Of a DNA stretch of 35,843 nt, positions 25,664 through 34,041 are shown piece after piece. The notes below the pieces were generated by a model. It saw only the letters and a list, made by a program, of their open reading frames with translations, had not been told where the DNA came from and searched no databases. Each line of letters opens with the position of its first letter. The first letter of the stretch is position 1. Location: the NCBI RefSeq assembly GCF_017447225.1, contig NZ_JAFSNZ010000037.1, positions 1-35,843 on the forward strand, given 5' to 3'. The stretch is from Methanobrevibacter sp. (GTDB lineage Archaea > Methanobacteriota > Methanobacteria > Methanobacteriales > Methanobacteriaceae). Made by a program: the position numbers and the translations under genes.

Positions 25664-26312
25664 ATTGATACTCCAGTTTGGTTAATTGTATATCACTTAT
25701 GTTTTCATCATTTATATATTTTAATAATTCATAACCATATCGTAAATCTTGCATCTTATTGAACACACTTCCTTTTTTATAATGATTTATGCAAAATATG
25801 TAGGATACATCAAAAGCAATTTCCGAAGCTCTATTCATGTCTTCAATTAGATGTTCATGCAAACCTTTAGCTTTTAAAATCCAAAAATATTCTAATCCGG
25901 CAATCAGTTCATAATCATCAAAAGCACGTTTTAAAATTCCAAAATTTTTAGCTGATGGTGGAGATAGTATATTTTTTGGGTGATTATGTATTGATGCAAC
26001 AGGGTTATTTTTAAATTCATTTTCATCAAAAGTAACAATAACTTCTTCTGATTTACCTTTTACACATTTAAGAATTTCACCCGTACAATAATCAAAATAT
26101 AAAATCCATTCGTAATCTAATTGTCTAGTTTTTTCAATGAAATCAATGATGAGATTATATGTTTCATCACTAAATTCATCTGGTAAATTTTCTTTTTTAA
26201 TTATTGGGGATTTATTATTTTTTAAAGTTTTATATTCCTTGAAATCCGAACCTATATTCAACATACTAACTACTAAAATACTCAATATTAAAATGATTTT
26301 TTTAATTTTCAT
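25656..26312 (-). CDS. Secreted or membrane-tethered JAB/JAMM-like protein
   Basis: 218 aa. The N-terminus (KIKKIILILSILVVSMLNIG) is a signal peptide or anchor without a lipobox cysteine. Residues about 65-135 resemble a JAB/JAMM metallopeptidase: EWILYFDYCTGEI, then SIHNHPKNILSPPSAKN with H109, H111 and S120. In classic JAMM motifs the last ligand is Asp and the second His to Ser spacing is seven residues; here the spacing is eight and the position is Asn (N123). Metal binding may therefore be altered or lost, or a loop variant is used as in phage-type JAB domains. Overlaps the duplicated-motif gene by 8 nt. Confidence 0.6.
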   Translation of the reverse strand: MKIKKIILILSILVVSMLNIGSDFKEYKTLKNNKSPIIKKENLPDEFSDETYNLIIDFIEKTRQLDYEWILYFDYCTGEILKCVKGKSEEVIVTFDENEFKNNPVASIHNHPKNILSPPSAKNFGILKRAFDDYELIAGLEYFWILKAKGLHEHLIEDMNRASEIAFDVSYIFCINHYKKGSVFNKMQDLRYGYELLKYINDENISDIQLTKLEYQYE

Positions 26313-26366
26313 GAATTCATATCTTGTTTAAACAACAAATAAATGTTTATTTAAGAATTAAAAAGT

Positions 26367-26387
26367 AAATCATTTAATAAATGATTT
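26367..26387. repeat. 21-bp palindrome
   Basis: AAATCATTTA and TAAATGATTT are exact inverted copies around a single A, followed on the plus strand by more T. It lies 55-75 nt upstream of the JAMM-like gene (minus strand), so it could be an operator for that gene or a terminator-like hairpin. Confidence 0.4.
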
Positions 26388-26507
26388 TTTTAGAGCAATT
26401 TGGTGGAGTTAAAGTAATAGTTTGCAATGAAATTATTTTTCACGGCTGATTATAATTTATTTTTTGAGGAAGATATTTTAAAATCAACATTATTTCTAAA
26501 ATATAGA

Positions 26508-26571
26508 AATATTTAAATAGTATGTTTTTCTCAGGACAATTTTTCACGGTCAGAACAATTTTTCACGGTCA
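26508..26571 (+). promoter_or_regulatory. TATA box with two 17-bp direct repeats (candidate operator)
   Basis: ATATTTAAATAG (about 26508-26519) is a good TATA box. ACAATTTTTCACGGTCA occurs exactly twice, at 26536-26552 and 26555-26571, a 19-bp period, covering the expected transcription start. A shortened copy, ATTTTTCACGG, lies upstream at about 26434-26444. This spacing relative to the TATA box is what a repressor operator would show. It controls the micropeptide at 26633. Confidence 0.6.
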
Positions 26572-26632
26572 AATAATCCTTAAATTTAAATATTAGAATG
26601 AATAACATAATTTTGTAGGAGGTGATACTGCT

Positions 26633-26722
26633 ATGGATGATGAAAAAATGAGACTCATTTCAGCAATCCTTATGTTAATCACAGCATTATTGGAATTGCT
26701 GAAATGCATATTATGGGATTAA
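26633..26722 (+). CDS. 29-residue hydrophobic micropeptide
   Basis: The ORF is preceded by GGAGGTGAT, a perfect anti-SD match, 6 nt before ATG. This is one of the strongest ribosome-binding sites in the window. The peptide starts MDDEKMR, continues as one Leu/Ile/Met-rich helix of about 17 residues, and ends KCILWD. That acid-tipped single transmembrane design resembles type I toxin peptides or small membrane regulators. It has its own TATA box and operator-like repeats, and a hairpin overlaps the stop codon. Too short for family assignment, but the expression signals make it convincing. Confidence 0.6.
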   Translation: MDDEKMRLISAILMLITALLELLKCILWD

Positions 26723-26734
26723 TTTCCCATAATA
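26709..26734 (+). terminator. Hairpin overlapping the micropeptide stop codon
   Basis: TATTATGGGA (26709-26718) pairs exactly with TCCCATAATA (26725-26734) around a 6-nt loop. A T-rich stretch follows after about 12 nt. It could end the micropeptide mRNA or protect its 3' end. Confidence 0.5.
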
Positions 26735-26804
26735 ATTACTCATATTTTTCTTGTCTAATAGTATATAATACTTCCTACCATTTAATAAAAAAGAGTTGAT
26801 TATA

Positions 26805-26933
26805 TTGCTAAAATCATTATTAACATTAATTCAAATAATTTTGTGCATTATAATAATATTTTTAGGATATCGAAATAAGGAATATCTAAATATTCTAATT
26901 GGAGTATGTTTGCTGATAATATCATTTATCTAA
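26805..26933 (+). CDS. Possible 42-residue membrane peptide
   Basis: Read from a TTG at 26805, preceded by GTTGAT at 4 nt, the frame gives two hydrophobic helices (about 3-20 and 29-42) joined by a polar turn GYRNKEYLN. An earlier in-frame TTG at 26796 is possible. There is no ATG, so translation is less certain than for the upstream micropeptide. The hydrophobic two-helix pattern is stronger than expected from AT-rich noise, though A/T bias favours Ile/Leu codons. Confidence 0.35.
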   Translation: MLKSLLTLIQIILCIIIIFLGYRNKEYLNILIGVCLLIISFI

Positions 26934-26961
26934 TAAGTACTAGAACACAGATCTTTAATGC

Positions 26962-27007
26962 AGAGATGAATTGCACGACGGGACACGAAATGCAGTTCAT
27001 ATTCTCT
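26962..27007. ncRNA. Stable hairpin between micropeptide ORFs
   Basis: AGAGA plus TGAATTGCA (26962-26975) pairs with TGCAGTTCA plus TCTCT (26991-27007): 14 pairs including one G-U, with a 3-nt bulge and a GC-rich 15-nt loop, CGACGGGACACGAAA. A T-rich stretch follows near 27018-27032. It could be a terminator with an unusually long stem or part of a small RNA. Confidence 0.35.
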
Positions 27008-27085
27008 TCGGACTTATTTTAGTAATTTTTTCAAAGCAATTTCTATGAGTTAAAGTATTCTATAGGTTAATAACTATTGTTTATA

Positions 27086-27163
27086 ATGACTTTAGTTGTG
27101 ATGAGCGGCGAATCAGGTGCTATATGGGTTTTTTATCTGCTATTATCACTAATTTCTAAATAG
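27086..27163 (+). CDS. Possible 25-residue hydrophobic peptide
   Basis: ATG at 27086 (or 27101 in the same frame, overlapping GTGATG) runs to TAG 27161-27163. The peptide is MTLVVMSGESGAIWVFYLLL and five more residues, a single hydrophobic helix after a polar start. There is no strong SD. It is listed because it is the third tiny hydrophobic ORF in this 0.9-kb gap; it could also be chance. Confidence 0.25.
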   Translation: MTLVVMSGESGAIWVFYLLLSLISK

Positions 27164-27237
27164 CTATTTTTAAGTATAGGAATAAATATACTATTCTTAT
27201 AAAGGATTATTTAATATAATTTTTATAGAGGATAAAT

Positions 27238-28077
27238 ATGATTATTGAGTATATCTCGCCAATTTTTGATGGAGTAATGGACATCTTTACCCAGGGGGGA
27301 ATTATCACTTACATAATTCTTTTCATAGGTATCTACGGTCTTATTATTTCACTTAGAAAAATTGCGTATTTAAGAAAAATCAGTCGTGTTGACACCACTG
27401 AAATATTCGGTGTTGTCACTGCGTCTATGGAAAGAGGAGGGGCTGTAGAGGCTTTAAAGCAAATCAACCGGTTTAAAAACCCCGTGTCAAGAATCATTTC
27501 CGAGACATTAAAAATCGGATACAAGAACAAGACAGAAGTCGAGGAAAGTATGGAGCAGATCTTCATCGTTGAAGTCGCAAAAATGACAAAGGGATTAAAC
27601 ACTATCAAGACCATTACAGAGCTTGCTCCTTTCATTGGATTGATCGGTACCGTTATCGGTATCTGGATGACCTTCAAGTCCTTAGGGGTCAACCCTAACT
27701 CAGCTGCCATGGCTGAAGGTATTTACGTGGCACTCACCACCACCATCATGGGTCTTTTCGTTGTAATTATCTTATTGCCTATCTACACTTACATTCAGGG
27801 ACTCATAGAAGCGGAAATGGATAAAATCGAGCTTGCTACAAAGATGACCAACTGGGGATTTGCTGTCGTTAAGGTTAGAGTCGAGGCTAACGTGGAATGC
27901 GCTGTTGCTGCGCTTCAGGAAGCTGAAGGTGTTGTAAACACCCGTCTCATTTCAGACCCTTACGCAAATATCAAGGTCTCATTCAAGCCAAGTATGTTGG
28001 ACAAGAGTATTGCCAACATCATTTTAGAGAAATGTAATGTGAATGCAGAGATTACTGAGAGTAAACTGAGACAATAA
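27238..28077 (+). CDS. MotA/TolQ/ExbB-type proton channel protein
   Basis: 279 aa with three membrane helices at about 20-40, 125-148 and 162-185 and a large cytoplasmic loop between the first two, as in ExbB/TolQ. The channel-lining motif TELAPFIGLIGTVIGIWMTF (T138) and the third-helix ALTTTIMGLF (Thr 167-169) match the conserved threonines of the family. A C-terminal tail of about 80 residues is longer than in bacterial ExbB. The start has GAGG 6 nt upstream. It is followed 9 nt later by an ExbD-like gene, giving a complete proton-driven motor. No TonB- or Tol-like partner is seen here, and an archaeon has no outer membrane. Confidence 0.88.
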   Translation: MIIEYISPIFDGVMDIFTQGGIITYIILFIGIYGLIISLRKIAYLRKISRVDTTEIFGVVTASMERGGAVEALKQINRFKNPVSRIISETLKIGYKNKTEVEESMEQIFIVEVAKMTKGLNTIKTITELAPFIGLIGTVIGIWMTFKSLGVNPNSAAMAEGIYVALTTTIMGLFVVIILLPIYTYIQGLIEAEMDKIELATKMTNWGFAVVKVRVEANVECAVAALQEAEGVVNTRLISDPYANIKVSFKPSMLDKSIANIILEKCNVNAEITESKLRQ

Positions 28078-28086
28078 GTGGTTATT

Positions 28087-28494
28087 ATGGCAATTGACAT
28101 TAAATCTTACAAGAAGAAGGTTTTGGGCGATACCAAACCGAATATTAATTTGGTTCCATTTATTGATATTCTGTTTACAATAATGATTTTTCTAGTTGTA
28201 ACTAGTAACTTTTCAGCTGTCGACATGCCGACCGATGCTACTGACGGCGGAACTGGTAAGCCTAACGTAACTGACGTTTCGGGAGATGCTGAATATTATA
28301 TTGTGCCTGTTGCTAATCTGCACAAGGTCACCGTCAACGGCGTGGACAAGTCCGATGCCATAAGCGGAAGTGCCGTAGGTGTTCTGGCGCAGGTTATGGA
28401 TGAGGGACAGATATCGATCAGGCCGGGAGAGATTGTAATTACCACTCCTGCAGGAATTGATCCGAATAAGGCCGTTCAACGTCCAAACGTTTAA
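28087..28494 (+). CDS. ExbD/TolR-like protein
   Basis: 135 aa. The single membrane helix carries the essential aspartate D27 in INLVPFIDILFTIMIFLVV, the signature of ExbD/TolR. A periplasm-like extracellular domain of about 90 residues follows, Gly/Asp-rich at first (TDATDGGTGKPN). The start at 28087 is chosen because GTGGTT precedes it; a GTG at 28078 is also in frame. Forms a pair with the ExbB-like channel and probably converts ion flow into conformational change across the single membrane. What it energises is unknown; pseudomurein growth is a guess. Confidence 0.85.
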   Translation: MAIDIKSYKKKVLGDTKPNINLVPFIDILFTIMIFLVVTSNFSAVDMPTDATDGGTGKPNVTDVSGDAEYYIVPVANLHKVTVNGVDKSDAISGSAVGVLAQVMDEGQISIRPGEIVITTPAGIDPNKAVQRPNV

Positions 28495-28510
28495 TTAAAG
28501 AGGAGATTGT

Positions 28511-29137
28511 ATGTATACTGGGAGGATATTATCAATTGGGATGAATAGTGATGGAAAACCGTTTGCTGCTTACAGGGTGTCAAGCAGGTCATTTCCTAAC
28601 AGGCAATGCCTTAAATTCGACACAAGAGCAGCAATCGTTCCTAAGGAAGGTTTTGAAAAGGACATCTACGAAAACACATATATTACCTATAACTGTCTTC
28701 GTATTGTCCGTGACACCGCAATCGTGTCAAACGGGTCTCACACCGACGTGATTGCCGATAAGATTTCCTTGGGAATGAACATAAAAGATGCAATAGCATA
28801 TTCCCTGCTTACAATGGATTATGAAAAGGACGATTATCATACTCCAAGGATTGCAGGTGTTGTGACATCCACAAATAAGAAGGATGAATACGGATGCTAT
28901 GTCGGTATAGCAAACGACAAGAAACTGTTGGTCGAGCAGGTGCCTTACGGCGATGCAGTGTTCATATCAACTTACGGCAGTCAGGTTCATGACTCTGTAG
29001 AGTTCACAGCCAAAACCGCAAGTGAAGCTGCAAAATTTATTTTTGATGAAGGAACCTTTGCAAACTACAAAAAACCGGTAACCTCTTGCGCTACCGTTTT
29101 TGATGGAGAATGGACTATAGACGTTCATAATCCATAA
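28511..29137 (+). CDS. purO: Archaeal IMP cyclohydrolase PurO
   Basis: Closes FAICAR to IMP, the last step of purine synthesis. 208 aa, as expected. The N-terminal [10 protein letters not shown] and [11 protein letters not shown] (residues 21-31) are diagnostic of PurO, which replaces the cyclohydrolase half of bacterial PurH. The start has AGAGGAG upstream. It follows the exbD-like gene by 16 nt, so it may share that transcript, and it is followed by a long T-run. Confidence 0.94.
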   Translation: MYTGRILSIGMNSDGKPFAAYRVSSRSFPNRQCLKFDTRAAIVPKEGFEKDIYENTYITYNCLRIVRDTAIVSNGSHTDVIADKISLGMNIKDAIAYSLLTMDYEKDDYHTPRIAGVVTSTNKKDEYGCYVGIANDKKLLVEQVPYGDAVFISTYGSQVHDSVEFTAKTASEAAKFIFDEGTFANYKKPVTSCATVFDGEWTIDVHNP

Positions 29138-29154
29138 TTTTTTTATTTTTTTTT
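29138..29154 (+). terminator. T-run after purO
   Basis: Seven T, one A, then nine T directly follow the purO stop codon. This is likely an archaeal T-rich terminator, perhaps partial since the cofE start is only about 10 nt beyond. Confidence 0.5.
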
Positions 29155-29166
29155 AAGATGATTACT

Positions 29167-29931
29167 ATGCAGATTAATTTAACAGGCTTAGAAGGCATTC
29201 CCTTAGTTAAAGCAGGGGACAATATTGCCGAAATTATAAAAGATGCTATTTTACAGCAGGATTATGATTTAAAAGACGGGGACATTATTTTAATAGCCGA
29301 AACTCTGATTTCAAAAGCTGAAGGAAACATCGTAAGGATTGATGATATAACTCCATCTGAAAAGGCTTTTGAAGTGGCCGGGATATGCAAAAAGGACCCG
29401 AAACTTGTGGAGCTGATTTTGGAAAATTCAACTGAAATCGTTGAGGTCGGACCCAATTTCATCGTAACCGAAACCAAGCACGGCTTTGTGTGTGCAAATG
29501 CGGCAATTGACGAGTCAAATGTGGATGACGGTCTTGCAACTCCGGTTCCTGAAAATCCTGACGAGTCAGCATCAAAAATAAGGGAATTTCTGGAAGATGA
29601 ATTCGACAAAAAACTGGCTGTTATCATAACCGACACCCAGGGAAGGGCATTCAGGGTAGGCGCCATCGGAACCGCAATAGGATGTAGTGGAATGAATCCC
29701 TTATGGGTAAGAATCGGCGAAAAGGATTTATATGGAAGAGAGCTTGAAACCACAGAAATCGCAAGTGCCGATGAGCTTGCAAGTGCAGCGTCACTTATTA
29801 TGGGTCAGGCTGACGAGGGCCTTCCGGTTGTTATCATTTCAGGCTTTGCAGGATTCGATTACTTGAGAGATGAAAACTCAAACATCAAACCTCTGCTCAG
29901 GCCGAAGGAATTTGACGTATTCAGGAAATAA
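29167..29931 (+). CDS. cofE: Coenzyme F420-0:L-glutamate ligase
   Basis: Adds gamma-linked glutamates to F420-0 with GTP. 254 aa from the ATG at 29167 (GATGAT 4 nt upstream; the ATG at 29158 is also possible). Family features include the N-terminal [39 protein letters not shown], the central [19 protein letters not shown], and C-terminal [15 protein letters not shown]. Followed 9 nt later by cofD, the enzyme that supplies its substrate, so these two F420 steps are co-expressed. Confidence 0.95.
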   Translation: MQINLTGLEGIPLVKAGDNIAEIIKDAILQQDYDLKDGDIILIAETLISKAEGNIVRIDDITPSEKAFEVAGICKKDPKLVELILENSTEIVEVGPNFIVTETKHGFVCANAAIDESNVDDGLATPVPENPDESASKIREFLEDEFDKKLAVIITDTQGRAFRVGAIGTAIGCSGMNPLWVRIGEKDLYGRELETTEIASADELASAASLIMGQADEGLPVVIISGFAGFDYLRDENSNIKPLLRPKEFDVFRK

Positions 29932-29940
29932 GTGATATTC

Positions 29941-30843
29941 ATGATTACTGTTTTATCCGGAGGAACCGGTACTCCAAAGCTTCTGCAGGGAATAAAAGAA
30001 ATCGTCAACCCCGAGGATTTGACCATAATCGTCAACACTCTTGAAAACGACTATTTTGCAGGAGTCTATGTTTCAGCAGACATCGACACGGTATTATACA
30101 CAATGGCTGACATGATCAATGAGGAGACATGGTATGGTGTTAAGGGCGACACGTTCATCACTCACGAAAGGCTTGAAGAATTATCATGTCCGGAGCTGCT
30201 CAGAATTGGGGATATCGACAGAGCCACCAAAATACAGAAGACTCTTTTAATGCAAAAGCACTCTCTTCAGGAAAGTGTTGATATTCAGTCAAGACATATG
30301 GGTATAGCTTCAAAAATTATCCCGATGAGTAATGAAAACTCCGAAATCAAGATAGTCACAGACATAGGCGAGCTTGATTTTCATGACTTTTTGATAAAGC
30401 ATCAGTCAGAACCGGAAGTTCTTGATGTGAAATTCTCAAAAGTCAAACCTGCCGAGGGCATAATCGATGCAATAAGAAATTCCGATGCAGTAATAATCGG
30501 ACCGTCAAATCCGATAACATCAATATTACCGATACTCTCACTTGAAGGGGTAAAAGAGGCTTTAAAAGAAACTCAGGTAATAGCAGTTTCACCGATAATT
30601 GGAAACGATTCCGTTTCAGGGCCCGCTGCAAAATTTATGAAGGCAATGGGAATTGAAGTCTCATCACTTGGTGTTGCAAAATTATACAAAGATTTTTTAG
30701 ATGTAATTGTAATTGACAGTCAGGATGAAAATATGAAAGATGCTTTAGGCGAAATTATTAATAAAGTAATAATTACAAATACTATAATGAATAGTTCAGA
30801 TACCAAATTTAGTTTGGCCAAAAAAATTCTAGATGGTATCTGA
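29941..30843 (+). CDS. cofD: 2-phospho-L-lactate transferase
   Basis: Joins the lactyl (or related) phosphate donor to the deazaflavin Fo to make F420-0. 300 aa from the ATG at 29941, with GTGAT 4 nt upstream; a GTG at 29932 is in frame but forms the SD. The N-terminal [15 protein letters not shown] (glycines at 7, 8 and 10) contacts the substrate, and [14 protein letters not shown] and [17 protein letters not shown] are conserved in the family. Same direction and tight spacing with cofE and the GTP cyclohydrolase III gene. Confidence 0.95.
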   Translation: MITVLSGGTGTPKLLQGIKEIVNPEDLTIIVNTLENDYFAGVYVSADIDTVLYTMADMINEETWYGVKGDTFITHERLEELSCPELLRIGDIDRATKIQKTLLMQKHSLQESVDIQSRHMGIASKIIPMSNENSEIKIVTDIGELDFHDFLIKHQSEPEVLDVKFSKVKPAEGIIDAIRNSDAVIIGPSNPITSILPILSLEGVKEALKETQVIAVSPIIGNDSVSGPAAKFMKAMGIEVSSLGVAKLYKDFLDVIVIDSQDENMKDALGEIINKVIITNTIMNSSDTKFSLAKKILDGI

Positions 30844-30863
30844 TGAAGTTAGGCGGTAATGCA

Positions 30864-31625
30864 ATGATACAAATGACATTGATACAAATAGACAATTATG
30901 GTCCTTGGACAGTCACTCCAAGACCACGTACTGAATCAGATTTACAAATGTTACAGGCAAGCTTATTTGCAGATTTAAACAACCATTTTGGAAACAAAAA
31001 AGGTTTGGTTTTCTTCACAAGATTCGACAATCTGCTTGCAATCTCAAACGGTCTTGATGAAGAGGACCACCTCAGAATCCAAAGATCCATCAGAAACAGA
31101 TACCCAATCACAGTAAGTATGGGTGTCGGAGCTGCTGAAACTCCTCACGAAGCCCAAAGACTGGCTACCGTAGCACTGCAGGAAAAAGGAGGAGCACAAT
31201 CCTCACAAAGAAAAGAAATCCTGGCTATCGACAGTTTAGTGTCCGAGGAAGACAGCTACGTTCAGGCAGCACACATCGATATCAACAGCGTAACAGAAAC
31301 CCTAACTGATATCGAATCAGCATTCGACACAAGCTTCATGGTCAACAAGGCCCAACATTACCTTATGACAAAACTCATTAAAAAAGGAGCATTATTGTTC
31401 TTCATAGGCGGAGACAACTTCATGGCACCGTGCAACGGACTCACCGAAGAGGAAATCAAGGAAATCCTTGTTGAAATCGATGATGAAATCGGAATCGGTC
31501 TTAAAGCAGGTATCGGAAGAGGCAAAAACGCTGAAGATGCAGCATATATGGCTGACATTGGTCTTGAAGAAATCCGTGACCGCAACAACGAACCTTGGAC
31601 CTGGGTAATCGAAAAGGAATACTAG
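30864..31625 (+). CDS. arfA: GTP cyclohydrolase III
   Basis: Opens GTP to the formylamino-pyrimidine that feeds archaeal riboflavin and Fo (F420) synthesis. 253 aa. The start at 30864 is chosen because homologues begin at [19 protein letters not shown] and GGCGGT lies just upstream; an ATG at 30843 overlaps cofD. Two related halves are visible, each with a nucleotidyl-cyclase-like core: [16 protein letters not shown] in the first and [16 protein letters not shown] in the second. This fold is related to GGDEF/cyclase domains. Its place after cofE-cofD fits deazaflavin supply. Confidence 0.94.
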   Translation: MIQMTLIQIDNYGPWTVTPRPRTESDLQMLQASLFADLNNHFGNKKGLVFFTRFDNLLAISNGLDEEDHLRIQRSIRNRYPITVSMGVGAAETPHEAQRLATVALQEKGGAQSSQRKEILAIDSLVSEEDSYVQAAHIDINSVTETLTDIESAFDTSFMVNKAQHYLMTKLIKKGALLFFIGGDNFMAPCNGLTEEEIKEILVEIDDEIGIGLKAGIGRGKNAEDAAYMADIGLEEIRDRNNEPWTWVIEKEY

Positions 31626-31637
31626 GGGGATTTAAAG

Positions 31638-32366
31638 ATTAAAGTAGTTGCACCAATGGCCGGAATAACAGATGCGGAATTTTTGAATAAAGTTATTCCA
31701 TACGGATTTGATGTAGTTACTTTAGGCGGATATAGCCTTGACGAAAAGACTATTGAAGCATCCCGAAAGATAATCGAAAGGGGAAGAAAGGAATTCCACT
31801 TTGAAATCGATGAGGTCATTCCCCACATTGAAAGTGAAGTAAATCTAATCAAAAATAAATATCCCGACATCCGAGTAAGCGCAAACGTGCGCTCAACTGT
31901 TCCCGAACCAATAATTGAAGCATCAAAAATAGAAAAACTTGATATAATAGAAATAAATTGTCATTGCCGTCAGGATGAAATAACAGCTATTGGTTGCGGC
32001 CAGGAGATGCTGAAAAGACCGGATCTTTCAGACTACATCTCCCAAATTGTTGATGGCGCCGAAAGCGAAGTGTCAGTCAAAATCCGTGCAAACGTCGAAG
32101 GGATAGACACTCTTGATATTGCGCACAAAATAGAGGATGCCGGAGCGGACTATCTGCACTTGGATGCAATGGATCCCAATGTGTTTGATGCCGACTGGAA
32201 ATTGCTGAGAAATGTTTGCGGCAATACTGATATTAAAGTTATTGGAAACAATTCAATTGATTCTGCCGAAAAAATCCAAAAAATGTATGACTGCGGCGTT
32301 TATGGCTTTTCAATAGCCCGTGGAGTAATTTCCGGAAACCTAAATTTTAATATTGCTGATTTTTAA
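31638..32366 (+). CDS. Dus-like FMN TIM-barrel protein, apparent ATT start
   Basis: 242 aa if started at ATT 31638. It resembles the tRNA-dihydrouridine synthase superfamily: VVAPMAGITDAEF at the N-terminus, CHCRQDEI where Dus enzymes have their catalytic Cys region, SVKIRANVEG, YLHLDAM, and the phosphate-binding VIGNNSI and FSIARGVISG. It is shorter than true Dus and lacks the C-terminal tRNA-binding domain, so the substrate is unknown. A related gene neighbours GTP cyclohydrolase III in Methanocaldococcus (recollection). No ATG, GTG or TTG lies between the in-frame stop TAG at 31623 and the ATG at 31656, yet the conserved first strand (IKVVAP) is encoded before that ATG, with GGGGGA 7 nt ahead of the ATT. 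Confidence 0.8.
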   Translation: MKVVAPMAGITDAEFLNKVIPYGFDVVTLGGYSLDEKTIEASRKIIERGRKEFHFEIDEVIPHIESEVNLIKNKYPDIRVSANVRSTVPEPIIEASKIEKLDIIEINCHCRQDEITAIGCGQEMLKRPDLSDYISQIVDGAESEVSVKIRANVEGIDTLDIAHKIEDAGADYLHLDAMDPNVFDADWKLLRNVCGNTDIKVIGNNSIDSAEKIQKMYDCGVYGFSIARGVISGNLNFNIADF

Positions 32367-32429
32367 AACAAAAGTATTATTAATACTCAAAATTAAAACA
32401 TTAATTATTTAAAAATAGGTGAGTTATCT

Positions 32430-34034
32430 ATGAATTTTATAACACTCAAAAACATTACTAAATCATTTAATGGAGTAGATGTTTTAAAGGATATTAACTT
32501 GGAGATTGATGAAGGAGAGACTTTAGGTATTTTAGGACGTAGTGGTAGTGGTAAATCCGTTTTAATCAACATGCTCAGAGGTACACTCGATTACAAGCCT
32601 GATGGCGGTAAAGTACTGATTAATGTTGCCGTATGTCCTAACTGTCTGACAATCGAATCCCCATCCCATGACGGAGAAAAATGTTCCTGCGGATGCGAAC
32701 TCTCAGTTCAGGAAGTGGATTTCTTCAACTGTGACAGAAAACTCTTCGCAGCTATTAAAAGAAGAATTTCCATCATGCTTCAACGTAACTTCGCATTATA
32801 TGACGAAGAAACAGTTATTGAAAACGTCATGAGAGCTATGGGAGACGAAATAGATTACGAGGAAGGTCTCTACAAAGCTTTAGAATTATTGGAAATGGTT
32901 CAGATGAACCACCGTATCACACACATTGCACGTGACCTGAGTGGGGGAGAAAAACAAAGGGTTGTTCTTGCAAGACAGCTTGCTAAAGATCCTATGATGT
33001 TTCTGGCAGACGAACCAACAGGTACTCTTGACCCTCAGACTGCTGTAAAACTTCACAATACATTAAAAGAAGGCGTAAAGGATGAAGGAATCACAATGCT
33101 CATCACATCCCACTGGCCTGAAGTAATGACTGAGCTTGCAGATAAAGTTGTATGGTTTGAAAACGGTGAAATCAAAGAGGAAGGTGACCCTCAAACCATT
33201 GTGGACAACTTCATGGCTACCGTACCTGTTCCGGAAAAACCTGAAATCCCTGAATTCGGTGAACCTGAAGTGGTATTGGAAGACGTTAAAAAACATTACT
33301 ATTCCATCGAAAGGGGAGTCATCAAAGCTGTTGACGGCGTTTCAATCACAATCAACAAGGAAGAGATTTTCGGTATAGTAGGTTTAAGCGGATCCGGTAA
33401 GACCACAACAACCAGAATGCTTATGGGACTGACAGATCCGAGCAGCGGTAAAATCGAAATCCGCTTGGGAGAAGACGAATGGGTCGATATGACTAAAGTA
33501 GGTCCTTTAAACCGTGGACGTATCATGCCTTATATAGGTCTGCTCCACCAGGAATACTCCTTATATCCTCACAGAACCATATTGGGTAACCTGACTGATG
33601 CTATCAGTCTTGAACTGCCTGCAGAGTTCGGTAAGATTAAGGCAATTGATGCACTGACCACAGTAGGATTCAGCAGCACAACTGCAGTAGGTATTTTGGA
33701 TAAATATCCTGATGAGTTAAGTGTGGGGGAAAAGCACAGGGTAGCTCTTGCACAGGTGCTGATTAAGGAACCTAAACTCATTGTATTGGACGAGCCTACA
33801 GGTACAATGGATCCGGTCACTCGTGTAGTTGTTACAGATTCAATCCTAAAAGCACGTACTGACTTGGAACAGACATTCATTATCATTTCACACGATATGG
33901 ACTTCGTATTGGATGTTTGTGACAGAGCCGCTTTAATGAGAGGAGGAAAACTATTGGATATAGGCACTCCTGAAGATATCGTTAAACAGCTCACACCAGA
34001 CGAAAAAGAAGATATGCTTAAAAGGGAAGAATAA
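32430..34034 (+). CDS. atwA: Methyl-coenzyme M reductase activation component A2
   Basis: ATP-hydrolysing protein needed for reductive activation of methyl-CoM reductase. 534 aa with two ABC-type nucleotide-binding domains. In the first, Walker A is GRSGSGKS at 36-43, then the signature LSGGEKQRV and Walker [14 protein letters not shown]. In the second, Walker A is GLSGSGKT at 318-325, the signature is LSVGEKHRV and Walker B is [13 protein letters not shown]. The first domain carries a cysteine-rich insertion (C69, C72, C85, C87, C89) that could bind zinc or an iron-sulfur cluster. No membrane helices. The start has GGTGAG about 8 nt upstream. It is transcribed in line with the F420 genes, 63 nt after the Dus-like gene. 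Confidence 0.95.
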   Translation: MNFITLKNITKSFNGVDVLKDINLEIDEGETLGILGRSGSGKSVLINMLRGTLDYKPDGGKVLINVAVCPNCLTIESPSHDGEKCSCGCELSVQEVDFFNCDRKLFAAIKRRISIMLQRNFALYDEETVIENVMRAMGDEIDYEEGLYKALELLEMVQMNHRITHIARDLSGGEKQRVVLARQLAKDPMMFLADEPTGTLDPQTAVKLHNTLKEGVKDEGITMLITSHWPEVMTELADKVVWFENGEIKEEGDPQTIVDNFMATVPVPEKPEIPEFGEPEVVLEDVKKHYYSIERGVIKAVDGVSITINKEEIFGIVGLSGSGKTTTTRMLMGLTDPSSGKIEIRLGEDEWVDMTKVGPLNRGRIMPYIGLLHQEYSLYPHRTILGNLTDAISLELPAEFGKIKAIDALTTVGFSSTTAVGILDKYPDELSVGEKHRVALAQVLIKEPKLIVLDEPTGTMDPVTRVVVTDSILKARTDLEQTFIIISHDMDFVLDVCDRAALMRGGKLLDIGTPEDIVKQLTPDEKEDMLKREE

Positions 34035-34041
34035 TTCTCTT

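Noticed and set aside
26431-26449. Third full copy of the 17-bp operator repeat
   Set aside because: Only the ATTTTTCACGG core matches; the flanks differ, so it is mentioned as partial rather than listed as a copy.
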